Source: Acanthochromis polyacanthus (taxonomy: Eukaryota > Chordata > Actinopteri > Pomacentridae). From it: DNA of 64,000 nucleotides. Both the position numbers and the translations under genes were made by a program. The stretch lies in assembly GCF_021347895.1 (NCBI RefSeq), contig NC_067124.1:14932521-14996520 (forward strand). The letters run 5' to 3'. Positions 12,065-23,986 of this stretch are shown here, one piece after another. The notes under the pieces were generated by a model. The model was not told the origin of the DNA. It worked only from the letters and a program-made list of their open reading frames with translations, and did no database searches. The first letter of the stretch is position 1. Each line of letters starts with the position of its first letter.

Positions 12065-13640
12065 TTGAGAGTTTTGTGTGTCTGTGTGTGTGTGTGTGTG
12101 TGTGTGTACTTAAATGATGTCAGCCACAGGAAACGAGGGTCGGCATGGGTGTCAAAGCTGGTGGTTCTCTACACATTGATACTGAAAGAAAAAATGGAGT
12201 TGTGGTTTAAGAGATGACATGAATTTGATTATGGTCAGAATAGGAGGAAGTTTGTGATATTCGTAGACATACATACGACTAATCTACATCTAGAATGAAG
12301 ATGGTTGAAAAGATTGCCTCTGTCTTTGAACTTACGGTTCATTCAGACCACGGAAAGTCAGCAATGAGCGGTTACTTCCAGTGATCCACCAATATTACAG
12401 TTATTGTACTGTATTTGTTTTGTTCATTTGGATTTTAGGTTTGAGAAAACAGCAGTTGAACTTCAGCTGATTAGTTATTCAGGCCTTTCGGACGTGACTC
12501 ACTCAATGTTTCTGAAAGGTTCAACTTAAAGGGCAGGAAAGTCCAGTAATATCCCTGCATTCATCACAGTTTCAAATGATGTATTCTTTGAAATGTTCTC
12601 TTTCTCTGAAAAGTATTCAGTGTGGAACATGCGGCAGTCAGTCAACATAGTGGTGAGCAGGATTATGCCTAATAAAGAGGAGAAATATCTTTTTTTGTAT
12701 CTTAAAAATTTATGGATGGGGGCAATTTTTTCATAAACACTTAAAAGATTTTTTTAAAATATTTTTTTCTATATGATACATTTTTTAACCAGAAGTCTAA
12801 AGACCGCACTGTAAAGTAAGTATATGAAAAACTTTTGATATCTTTATTCATTAAATGAGAACGCATTTAAGTTAATCTTATGTGAGGAATTGAATCATTG
12901 CTGCTTCATATGGTTAAAAGCTAATTTTCCTAATTTAAAAATGTGCTATTGTTGTAGATGGTCATGTTACTCTGCTGAACCCTCTTTTAGGTCTATGTGG
13001 CATCTGTTAGGTGGCAAGAGAAGTGAAGAGTGGAACCTGAACAAGTTACTTTACATGCTGAAAAAAAATGTCTCCAGTTTTAAACAGTCGGTCACATTCA
13101 AGGATTTGGAAATGTGGAAAAAATGTTAGATCAGTGGTATTTCTTGGTTGTCATATACATAATTCAGTGTTAATTGGTTGGCCAGAGGGCGGTACAACAA
13201 AGCCAGAGTAGTGAGTTAGCGAGATATGTTGAGCTTTAAGTCAGAGTTTTCAATATCACGAAGGGGGATCTCTTTTAACCGGCTAGATCACTATGGTAAC
13301 TGATGCTGCAGAGCTAACCTGGTCCGGGTCGGGTTCTGTTCAGGGTTGTGGATTTAAATCAGCTGGAAGAACCATATCCTGCTTTCTGGGACAGTGTCAG
13401 ACCTTAATGCACTTCAGTATAATATCATTTTTAAATGTGCAGTTTAAAGTTTAACAGCTGTTGTTATTTGGTCTTTTAATAGTATGTTGTCACTCTGATT
13501 CTGCATATTTTCTATCGTCACATCAAGGACTATGAGAGAAATAGATTTTGGACTTCATTGTGTCATTTTTGTTCTTTTGTTGTAATTTTGTGCTACTGTT
13601 GCAGTGAATTATTGACTAAATGTTCTGTTTTGTCTCACAC
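12065..13640. other. Spacer before receptor C, partly duplicated
   Basis: A TG run lies at about 12078-12108. Bases 12785-13455 are similar to 19305-19975, with long near-identical stretches such as 'aagtctaaagaccgcactgt' and the block around 13280-13400. This is either a duplicated receptor C promoter region or two copies of one dispersed element. No gene was found. Confidence 0.55.
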
Positions 13641-13646
13641 AGCAGC

Positions 13647-15684
13647 ATGAACATGTCAGACAACGAATCATGGATGTACCAGGGCGACTATGACATCGTA
13701 TTCAGCTGTGATGAGGGCACCAGTACAGATGGCTCCAACAAACACATGGTTTTGCTGGTGCTTTACTATGTGCTGTTTTGTCTCGGTCTACTAGGTATGT
13801 TCACAGAAGGCTGAATTTTCCCCCATTTGCCCACCTAAGAAAAGCATAGGAAATGATTTGTTCTTCTAAAAGTGAGAAAAAAAATACCCAGTGTAGAGTC
13901 TGGGGTGTACTGATATGTCATTTTTATTCACATTCAGTCAGAAGTACTGCAAGACGATTTCAAATGGATGTTTTAATTTCTGCTTTACATTTGAGACTCA
14001 CTGACAGTGAAAATTTACATGATTAGTAAGTAGGAAGTAACATGTACAATGGAATCTAAAGGCAAGAGGTGTAAAGGTAAAGACCTTCCAATATTATACA
14101 GGGAAACCCAATGCTTCCCTTGGCGGCAGCACTTTTTATTAGTAAAAAAACTCCAGCTGAAGTGAGAGTAGGACGAAGAAAGAAAAGATGAGTAGTCAGG
14201 AACAAACAGCAAAAAGATTACAAAGTTCACATGCAAACCTACACTCTCAGCTGACACATGCAACAAATTCAACAGGTTTTCTACCAGAAGTAACAGCAAA
14301 ATGAATAACTGACTTCATTTGTGTCTGCTCAAAAAGCAAGTTTTTCTCTTCCCACTGTGTCCAAGTTTTGCTCAAAGGAAAATTTAGGATTTTGAAATCT
14401 AATATATTATCATTCAGTCTTAACCTGACATGATTATTATGCTGTGAGTTGGTGCCATATCACCATCACTGGATTGAACTGAATGAATGCTTTGAATTGA
14501 TTTCACAGGCAACAGCACAGTTCTCTGGGTTCTCCTGCGGCACATAAAAGTGAAAACAATGACAGATGTCTGTCTGCTGAACCTGGTTCTGTCTGACCTT
14601 TTACTGACTGTGTCTCTGCCACTCTGGGCCTACAGTTCCCAGAACCTTGTATCATGCAAGCTGATCACAGGAGTCTATCAGGTGGGCTTTCATATTCTTA
14701 AAATTAATCTTATTTTTACTATTTAATTTGCATATAACAAATTACTCATATTCTGACATATAAGACATATTAGAAGAGACCACGTGTCATTAACAAAGTT
14801 GAATTCTAGAGATTATATCAGATGTTTTCTGTGGTGACAACAACCGTCCTCATGTCGTGTGTGAAACAGGTGCCATGTAATGTCGGCTGAGCGCTGAACT
14901 TCACTGAGGCTGGTGAAGTGTAACCTCATGTCACATCCTGTTCTTACCCACCTTCCTCCTCTGCTCCTCTGAACAGTTAGGTTTCTACAGTGGGACTTTG
15001 TTTGTAACCCTAATGAGCGTGGACCGCTACCTGGCCATCGTCCATGCCGTGGCGGCCGTTCAAGCCCGGACGCTTCGTTATGGAATCACAGCCAGTGTCA
15101 TCACCTGGGTCATTTCTGTCATCATGGCAACCCCTCAGGTGATATTTGTCTCCTTGGAGATGGATGGAAATGACTCCCACTGCCACCCAGTCTACCCAGA
15201 GGACAGCCAGTACTTCTGGAAGCTGCGGCAAAACTTCAGTGAGAACACAGTGGGCCTTTTTGTGTGCCTTCCCATCATAGTTTTCTGCTATGTGAAAATC
15301 CTTGTTGTGCTTTCAAAGTGCAGGAACTCCAAAAAGAACAGAGCTGTGAAGCTGATTTTCACCATAGTGTGTGTGTTTGTGGTGTGTTGGGTTCCGTACA
15401 ATGTCCTGGTTTTCCTTCAGACGCTGGAGCAGCTTGGAGTTCTGAACAACTGTAATGTTTTCAAAGCCATCGGCTCTGCCATGGGCTTCGCTGAGATCAT
15501 TGCACTGTCTCACTGCTGTATAAATCCAGTAGTTTATGCATTTGTCGGTGAGAAGTTCAGGAGGTCACTGGCCAGGGTGCTGTCTAAATACTTGTCCCTG
15601 AGTTACCTGAAAAGAAATTCTTTAAGTCAAGTTGACACGACAGAGAAAGAGACCTCCCACACACCTGTCAGATCAGACTATTAG
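13647..15684 (+). CDS. CC chemokine receptor C (CCR4/CCR8-like)
   Basis: A 342-residue receptor from exons 13647-13794, 14509-14681 and 14977-15684, all with GT-AG borders and matching phases. The N-terminus (MNMSDNESW) has acidic and Tyr residues and one Cys (FSCDEG). TM2 reads MTDVCLLNLVLSDLLL, TM3 ends MSVDRYLAIVHA, TM6 holds CWVPYN and TM7 reads NPVVYAFVGEKF. ECL2 has two N-glycosylation sequons (NDS, NFS). Two oddities stand out. The second intron interrupts TM3 (GVYQ then LGFYSG) and is absent from the other three receptors. Loop 1 is about five residues short and lacks the WxFG motif (SSQNLVSCK). The start is chosen from the first ATG after a good acceptor, and an upstream exon could add residues. 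The role is chemokine sensing by family. Confidence 0.87.
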
Positions 15685-16159
15685 AAAAGTGTCATCTGTG
15701 GTGATGGTGGTCGTGGTGGGTGAACATGTGCTCACAGTGCTGTTTTTTGTTGTTGTTTTTTTAACTACAAAGAGGACAAAATGCATGTGTGTGTGTGTGT
15801 GTGTGTGTCTACAGAGATCTTCGCAGTTTTTGTTTATTTTTAATGAAGCTTAGAAACTATATAGAAGACAAATTGTACTTCTCTGTGTGTGCAAGTCCGG
15901 TGTGCTGCTTCTGATTCATGCTTCTGAGAGCTGTAAAATTGTGCGTAGACTATTCACAGTAATAAGGGAGTGATTCATTTAGAGAGTGCATCGAATAAAA
16001 AAAATTTCTAAAACATTTATTCAGATCATGTAATCATATCTATAACATGTAAAACTATGTTGTTTGTTCAAGCAAAATAAAAAAAATTAACTCACGAGCT
16101 CTTTCTAACGTCTTTTAATTGATGATTGATTTCTAACTGTTCTTTTGTGCGTGTGTGTC

Positions 16160-16191
<32 letters not shown>

Positions 16192-16640
16192 GCGTGTGCG
16201 TGTGCGTGCGTCTGCTACATATGTGAAAGTTAAGATATTCATACAACAGCGCATAGCCCTTCAAGTGACAAAACTATTGTCACGCTGGTCTTTCTTGGAA
16301 ACTTATTACTGTTTTACAAGAAGTTTGAAGAGCAGAGTCATTGTATCATATAAAAACAACCCATTTGACTCGCAAAGCCAGTGTTTAGTCATACGGGCCC
16401 AAAATTCATCTACTGACTGAATCAAAATGATGCATAAAAACATTAAGATCTGTAAAATGCCATAGTGACATGTTAGCTTGAGCTTTAGGTATTAGTCTGA
16501 AGTTTTGCCTTCTGAGAGAAAGTATTTTACTTCCTATACACACTTAGTTTAGACTGCACTGATGACAGTATCAGTAGTATCACTTCTTTCATGCACAAAA
16601 CCACACGCAGAGTTCTGCAAAGTCTCAAGCTCTGTGCACC
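15685..16640 (+). other. 3' UTR and flank of receptor C
   Basis: It contains TG runs (about 15784-15808 and 16155-16200) and an AATAAA at 16076-16081. Much of it recurs at 23,260-23,335 and 24,140-25,005. Confidence 0.6.
16076..16081 (+). terminator. Polyadenylation signal of receptor C
   Basis: AATAAA in an A-rich context about 390 bases after the stop. The same signal is kept in the relic at about 24,455. Confidence 0.5.
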
Positions 16641-19050
16641 TGCAGGTCCAAATAATAAATGCCCATGCTATGCAATATAAACACAAAGAAAAGAACAACA
16701 ACTACCAACTATTAATAAACATTTAATATAAACTAAAACAATATAAATCCTTCAGTGCATGCGGTGGATGGGATTCTGCCATTACGCCATGCAAGTTACC
16801 ATCAAACAAACAACGCTGCAAAGTCAAACAGCAGGAGACTAAGCAGACAGAGACAAAGCAGCCGGAGACAAAACAATAGCGGTCCCAGTCAGCTGACAGC
16901 AACGTCAGCAGCAGTAGTACACACAACCACCCGAGCCAATTTCACCTGATAAAAGTAACATTAGCATTACTCTGCTAAATTGCTAAAGGACGATACGGTC
17001 GCTACATTTATAAACATACATACCTATCAACAGTGAGACACACACACACAAAAGGAGGGCGGAAGAGAGTTCATGCATCTTAGCACTTTAAGTGTGACCG
17101 CTTGAGCACTAGCCAGGTAATAGCATGCATAAAAACATTGCACGACCAGACACCTACCACACTCAGGAGCATATGCTGTATAATAAAGGTGGACGTAGCG
17201 CCTTGCACCAAAAATGAGGCCAAACTTGCAATATCATGCCGTCCACCAGGGGCTGGCTCCTCGAAGCTCTGGCTCTATAATTGTACATGGGAAAAACTGC
17301 CACGGCCAATGATGAGCACTGATGCTGAGCACGTGTGGAGATTCACAGCCACAGAGATCCACACCTGCAGCTCATCATTTCGACGCCAATAAATAGCAGT
17401 GCGGCACAGCACGAAGGCGTAGGTTCGTACTTCTCCAGTCACTGTGAAGATAGTGGGACGTGCCAGACTCTGCAAGACCCTGTGACAGCCGGAGCAGCCT
17501 GCTTCCTCTACAGCTGTCCTCTGAAGTGGGGACATAGATTGCCTGCCTTCCTCCAGAGTGAGGAAGTGGACCTTTGCCTCCCTCCTGAGCGAGGACGTGG
17601 ATCTCCTTCCCCCTTCTCTGAACTGACCCAGTCGGTCGGCCCAGCCTCCAGGACGAGGGACTGGAGTCCTGTTCTTGTCTGGGCGCCGTCAGCGCCCCCC
17701 TCCCGCCCCGCTTTTCCCAGTTTGTGAATGCTGGCCTGAGTTGGACTATTGTTTGTCTTTTTGTTACAATAAAATCGGTTTGATCTAATCTGCATGCCGA
17801 CTCCTCTTGGTGATCTCACTCTGGGTTCAAACTCCTCCCATTCCATGACTAAAACTTGATAGACAGCTTTTCTAATGCTCAGGACTTTTTTTCGTGAGTT
17901 TTTATGGTCATGGCTGATCTTAAAATAAATCAATATTGAATTTTAGATAGAGGAAAAGTTTTGAGATGTCAGGGGGCGTGGTTACTTGATTGACAGGTCT
18001 GGAGGAGGCAGCCGAAACGCTCATTCACCATCAACTCTGTTCTCCTCGTTTGGATTTAATTCTGATATAGTAATCGTTAGTTTATTGGTGGAGCAGCAGA
18101 ACATTTTCTACGGACAGGTTTTCTGCCCATTTGCTTGTTTTAATCAGTTTTCTACCTTCGGCTGATTCTACCAGCAGACACATAAAAGGCACTTTGTATG
18201 CAGTTTTAGTGTCAGATATACTGTAACGTGTGCCATACGTTCCAGATGTTGATAGTTTATTTCTGTGGGAGAAGAGAAGAAAGTTAACATCCAGTACATG
18301 TTAGCTTTAATGTGAATTAGCGATGCTAGCCGAGCTTGCTACTCATTCGTAGCCTTATTGAAGCTATTGTAGTGCTCAGCTAACGATGTCTGTTTTATGT
18401 TTCATGTAAACAGCTGAAGTGTGTTGTGTTACTGCAATTAGGTCAATTTAGTTAAAACTGTCAGTGAAGACACTGGTTCACATTGATGTAATGTTTAGAA
18501 TGCCTAAATGTGATTAAAACAGTAATGTTCAGGTTTTGAGTTGTCAGTCCTGAACATCTGCTGAGCCTCAGAAGTTAAACTGAATAAAACAGTAAATCTA
18601 CTCTCTAATGGTTAACAACCATTAGAGACCGATTACCACGTTGTTGTACTTCTTACTGCAGTGTAGATTGGAAAGATAAGCTCCCAGAATGACCAAAGTA
18701 ATGATTAACACTACAGTTACGGTATTACATTTAATTTGCAGCATACGCTTGCCTGTCTTTCAGCGCTTGGAAAGCTATATGAAATCATTCCAGGGATACT
18801 TTAAAATCAATCTCTGCTGTTGCTGCTGATACTATGAAATCTGTCTTCATCTCAGGTGTCTTATATTCACTGTGAGGCTCTTTTGAGTAAAGCCAACAAA
18901 AGGAAAACCTCATCCGGTTGTGAAGAAGATTGACTGGACGACATCCTCAGAAAACCACTTCCTGTTTAGCTTTTACTTACAAAAGCACATATCAAGTCTT
19001 CCAGCAGTTCATTATTCTCAGCATAAAGATAGCACAGCATAAAGAAACAT
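16640..19050. other. Repeat-like insertion, no gene
   Basis: About 2.4 kb separates matching segments of the duplicated receptor flank and so looks inserted. The part around 17,400-17,830 is GC-rich and pyrimidine-rich, then shows 'gttacaataaaatcggtttg' and a GC-mixed stretch. It could be the end of a long terminal repeat, but I found no matching second copy and no gag or pol sequence. Overlapping open frames on both strands here (130 and 141 codons) have no recognisable domains. Confidence 0.35.
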
Positions 19051-19059
19051 ACATGCTGC

Positions 19060-19975
19060 TACACACATATGGACTTGTGGTTCTGAAGCTCAGTGTGTTC
19101 TTTCGCTCGAATGTTGGTTTCAAAAATAGTAACAGGAAATTACAAACCATACCTAAGCCTACAAGCCCACTTGATGCTCAAACTTAAACTCTGTCTCTTT
19201 ATGGGCCAAACATTTCTCACGTCATGTTTATCATAAATAATAAACTGAAGGCAGAACTGATGACTTCCTCAATTTGTTCATCTTTTTCTACATCATAAAA
19301 AAATTGGATCAGAAGTCTAAAGATCGCACTATAAAGTACGTAGATGCAAAACTTTTGATATCTTAATTCAGTAAATGAGAAAACATTTAAGTTAATCTTA
19401 TGTCAGGAATTGAATAATTGCGCCCTTCAAATTGCAAAAAAGCTAATTTTCCTGAGGTAAAAACTTGTTATTGTTGTAGATGGTCATGTTTCTCTGCTCA
19501 ACCCTCTTTTAGGTCTATGTGGCGTCTGTTAGGTGGTGAGAGAAGTGAAGAGTGGAACCAGAACAAGTTATTTTTGCATGCTGAAAAAAAATTGTCACCA
19601 CAGTTTTAAACAGTCGGTCACAGTCAAGGGTGTGGAAATGAGGAAAAAGTGTGAGATCAGTGGTATTTCTACATTGTAATGTACATTATTCAGGGTTAAT
19701 TAGTTAACAAGTGGACAGTACAACAAAGCCAGATTAGTGGGTTAGCGAGTTATGTTGAGCTTTAAGTCAGACTTTTCATTATAACAAAGTGGGCTCTCTT
19801 TTGACCTGCTGGATCACCATGGTAATTGATACTGCAGAGCTAACCTGGTCTGAATCAGGTTCTGTTCAGGATTGTGGATTTAAATCAGCTGGAAGAAGCA
19901 TATCCTGCTTTATGGGACAATGTCAGATCTTAATGCACTTCAGTATAATATCATTTTTAGTTTAACAGCTATATT
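19060..19975 (+). pseudogene. Duplicated receptor flanks without coding exons
   Basis: Bases 19,064-19,290 match the sequence just upstream of receptor D (25,028-25,310), and 19,305-19,975 match the flank upstream of receptor C. The coding exons expected after the second part are absent. It is best read as the 5' remains of a receptor unit that was duplicated and then lost its gene. A dispersed repeat present at both sites is the alternative. Confidence 0.45.
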
Positions 19976-21560
19976 GTTGTTGTTATTATTTGATCTGGTA
20001 ATTGTCACTTGTTAAGAAACATGGAAATATAAGATCCCAGAATCAGCCACAATGGCGAGGCTCTGGCAGAATAACAGCTAAATAAGGAACACAGTGTGAT
20101 ATTATAACCTGAGATTTCTTACCAAATTATGCTATAACCAAATGAATGTGATTAAGATTACTTATTTTTATAATCTCTGTTTAAAAGTATCAATCAGAAG
20201 ACCAACTCACTGTAAAAAGTGATGATTTTGAATAACATGAGAAGCTGATGCTTTATGGAATGGAAATGCTTTTAAAGATTTTGATAACTATAAAACTGAA
20301 ATGTTTTAAGGGCTTTAATTTCCATAAGAAACTTGGATATAAGAAGTCAAGAACTAAAGTGAACTAGGGTTTCGTTTTCACTGTAAAGGTTATTAAACTT
20401 GAAATAGACTTTGGGGAATTTTGCCTGTGCACATTGTGCAAAAAGATTGCACAATGGGATGTCAGTGATAGTTAGATGCTGACATCAGCTTCTCCATTTT
20501 CTGGTCAGATTCCTTCTCCAAGTTGCAGTTAGAAGAAATACATCAAATGTAAAATTAAGAATGGGTGGACTGGCCAGGACAGTCCAAAACAAATAGCTTT
20601 GGTTCCTCAAAACATGGAGAGGTTTTATGATGGATGAGGTGAAGTGTGTGAGTTGGGAGAGGGGAGAATATGCTGTCATAGCGTATATACATTGGGTATG
20701 CTGTCATTGCATATGTAAAACCTGAAGTGAGTTCAGCAAAAGCTATAAAATAAACGTGTCAAAGAAGCTTTGTTGGGAGTTGCTGCATGGTAGCTACTTG
20801 GGACAAGTCAGGTAACAAGAGGATTTTTACCACACAATTCTGGAGGGGTGAACAACATGATCTGCAAAGAAATAATTGTTCCACTGGAATAATGGACTGA
20901 AGGACTGCTCTTTCTGCACTGTTTGAGGATTACAGAGGACTGTGATCTAAAAATAACACTGACCGAGAGAACATTACTGAACTCCATTGTTTCAGCGGGG
21001 AACAGCACCAGAGCGGATTATAACAAAGTTTTTACCGGCCCAAACTACAAAAAAGGATACAAGCAGATCATAATCTGGACTGAACTCCCTCCACTTCCCC
21101 CTGAGCCAGTGAGCCTTGGAGACTCGTCAGTCTTTAGGTGAGCAGTTGGCGGTGGCCACACCAACTACTCTCCCCCTCCAAATTATTTATTCTGGGTGAT
21201 TATTATTTTTCTTATATAAAAGCATAGTTCCATCATGTGAGCCATGTTCATCAATTGAAAGAATATTGATGTTTGTTTTGATTCTGACTCCTTGAGTTTT
21301 GTAATTTATGAGCTCATGCTGCGCCCGTGCTGAAATATTATAATAAACATTTATCCTGCAATTAAAGTTAACAGATTGGAAATTCAAGTTTTCCCTTTGA
21401 CAGTGATTAATTATATATATTTACTCTGGTGGCAAAATGTCAGGTTAATGTGTGCATTGCAACTAAAAAAGTTCTGAAAGATTATCTTAAGTTAATGGGG
21501 CTGTGTGTGGCCTTATTTAAACTTATCCCTGGGGGGATTCATATCTAAAACTCTAATCTT
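19976..21560. other. Spacer, nothing recognised
   Basis: AT-rich sequence. Short open frames show no domain or neighbouring splice structure. Confidence 0.5.
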
Positions 21561-22483
21561 TTAAAGCTGCTGTCCGGAGTTTGAATCGCAGCGTCTCCCA
21601 AAACACTGTTGGTCCCTGCCTCTGATTTCGCCCCTTTATTTGTGCACTCGAGCAGTACCTGAGAGGACTGCCCGGAGTGCTGCAGCATCTTGCCTGTTTT
21701 GCTGTTTTCCACTCTTCTACATTTAGTACATTTAGTAAATAATAAAGGAATTACGTTAGAATGCTGTATTGAGTCTAACTTGTCCTAATACCAAAATAAC
21801 ATGAATCTGCTAGGACGAACGAGTAAAGTTTCAATATGTGATTACACTCGTGTATCCCTCTCGATGACGTTGTTTATCAAACTTAGTGCATTTACGCGTG
21901 TATATGTGTTAGATTGTTTATTTATTTCTATCTAGAGTTCAGAATTGCATGACTCCTCTGACGAAGAGTATGTCCCAGACGCCCCAACATCTTCCTCCAG
22001 AGGTCGGGCATCTAAACGAAGCCGTCAGGCGGGCTATGGAGGCCGTGGTCGGGGAGCGACGTGAGCACCCCGAGCCAATAAACATCCTGCAGTCTCTTGG
22101 CCTGACAAGCCGTGGGATTGGTAACTTTTCTGGAAGTTGCTGATCCCTGATGCTCTCTCAGCTCCTCCACAAGCAAAACAAATGTGCTCGCGGTTGCGTA
22201 GTGCGTAGCTCGCCCACCTCTGCATGGGCTTGCTTGCTGTGCGCGTAACCATTGATTGACAGCATGACAAAGCTGAAGCTCGAACTTGATTGGTCGGCAG
22301 CGACCGGCGCTTTTTGGAATAACATGGGGGTCTATGAGAGGAAGGCGGAGCTCAGGAATAAATTTTCATATCGCGTTATACTAACTTTATATTATAGTAT
22401 CGAACTAGACTAACACATTTAAGCTTTGTTAAAAAATGATACATAAATTGAAAACAAACGGAAACTCCGGACAGCAGCTTTAA
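21561..22483. mobile_element. DNA element with perfect 22-bp inverted termini
   Basis: Positions 21561-21582 (starting TTAAAGCTGCTGTCCGGAGT) are the exact reverse complement of 22462-22483. The 923-bp unit is richer in GC than its surroundings. No transposase is encoded, so it is a non-autonomous element. The TTAA at each edge belongs to the inverted repeat, so the target duplication cannot be read unambiguously and the superfamily is left open. Confidence 0.7.
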
Positions 22484-23217
22484 CCTAGCAACTTAACAAG
22501 TGCAACATCCACTTAGAGGAAAGCTGCCATTAACAGATGTGACTGGTAAATTAATTAAACTATTCAAAAGTGGCTACTCAGTTACATTAATTACGCTGGG
22601 TTACAAAAAAAAATTTGCAAGTTGTCGAGGTTTTTTTCAACTGAATTAGGACCATTTTGCACCGCTAAATCCAAAAATGACATCTATTTTTCTCAATCAG
22701 GTCAGGTTTTTTTTTTTTGCTAATTTGATTTTGAAAAATTTGATCTTCTCACAAAATTGATTACATTTTTGTGACTTTATCAGTTAGTTTTTCATAGAAT
22801 TCTCACCCAAAACAAGTTTTAAGGAAAAAATAAATCAATTTATAACAGGATGTATTTATTAAGTGTTACAAACTTTAATTTCTGTAAATTGAATAATAGA
22901 CCTTATAAAGGTAAGTACATGTAAATTGAACATTAAGTCGCCACTGTGCAAAATTCTGTTAGAAGAATTATGTTTAGAATACTTATAGTACTTATGTTAG
23001 AAGAAATATACTTAGGATACTTAGAATAGAATACTTGCTTTTAGACTATCATTAATTTATGATTGAGTGACTGTGAAACGTATGTGCCTTTGAGCTGCTA
23101 AGCTGCCTGCCTGGCTAAATACTGGAGCTATGTCGAAAATTAATTTCTCCATCACTCACATGTATGAAATGACATATGAAAACAGACCCCAGGTTGAAAA
23201 AAACCGAAGTTCCCCTA
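22484..23217. other. AT-rich spacer
   Basis: Poly-A/T-rich sequence with repeat-like wording. No gene seen. Confidence 0.5.
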
Positions 23218-23606
23218 TAAGTCAAGTTGACATGACAGAGAAAGAGACCTCCCACACACCTGTCAGATCAGACTATTAGAAAAGTGTCATCTGTGGTGAT
23301 GGTGGTCGTGGTGAACATGTGCTCACAGTGCTGTTTGGGCGGTTAATTATAGGGGTTGTGGGGACCTAATGTCCTCACAACCATAAGAAAACCAAAAGAA
23401 ATGTAATTTGTGGGGGACCTCATTTGGGTCCCCATGAGGGGAAACAGTGTTTTCTTGGCCATGTTGTTGTTACTGAAAAAGGTAAAAGTGCAAAAACGTT
23501 TCTTTAGGCATTGTTTTGGTGTTGGTTAAGGTTAGGGTTAGGGTAAGGGTTAGGGGTTAGATATGAATGGGAGTCAATGGTAGGTCCCCACAATGATAGG
23601 AATACA

Positions 23607-23651
<45 letters not shown>

Positions 23652-23920
23652 CTTGTACTTGCTACATGGTGAGTACCATTTTCTGCATTTAACTATCAAT
23701 GTGAGGACATTTTTACAAAGTGAGGACATTTTGGCCGGTCCTCACTTTGAAACAGCCATGTTTGAGGGTGAAGACTAGTTTTTAGAGAACAGGTATGAAT
23801 TGAGGTTTGGTTAGGGTTAGGGTAAGGATTAAGTTTAGGCAATCAGTTGTGATGGTTAAGGTTAGGGTAAGGCTCTAGGAAATGCATTACGCCTATGGAT
23901 GTCCTCACTAAGATAGAAGT

Positions 23921-23986
<66 letters not shown>

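Noticed and set aside
17690..17830. Retroviral LTR end
   Set aside because: AATAAA followed by a GC-mixed stretch is suggestive, but no second LTR, primer-binding site or coding remains were found.
17335..17933. Overlapping 130- and 141-codon frames on opposite strands
   Set aside because: Both arise from one GC-rich repeat-like stretch and neither has domain support.
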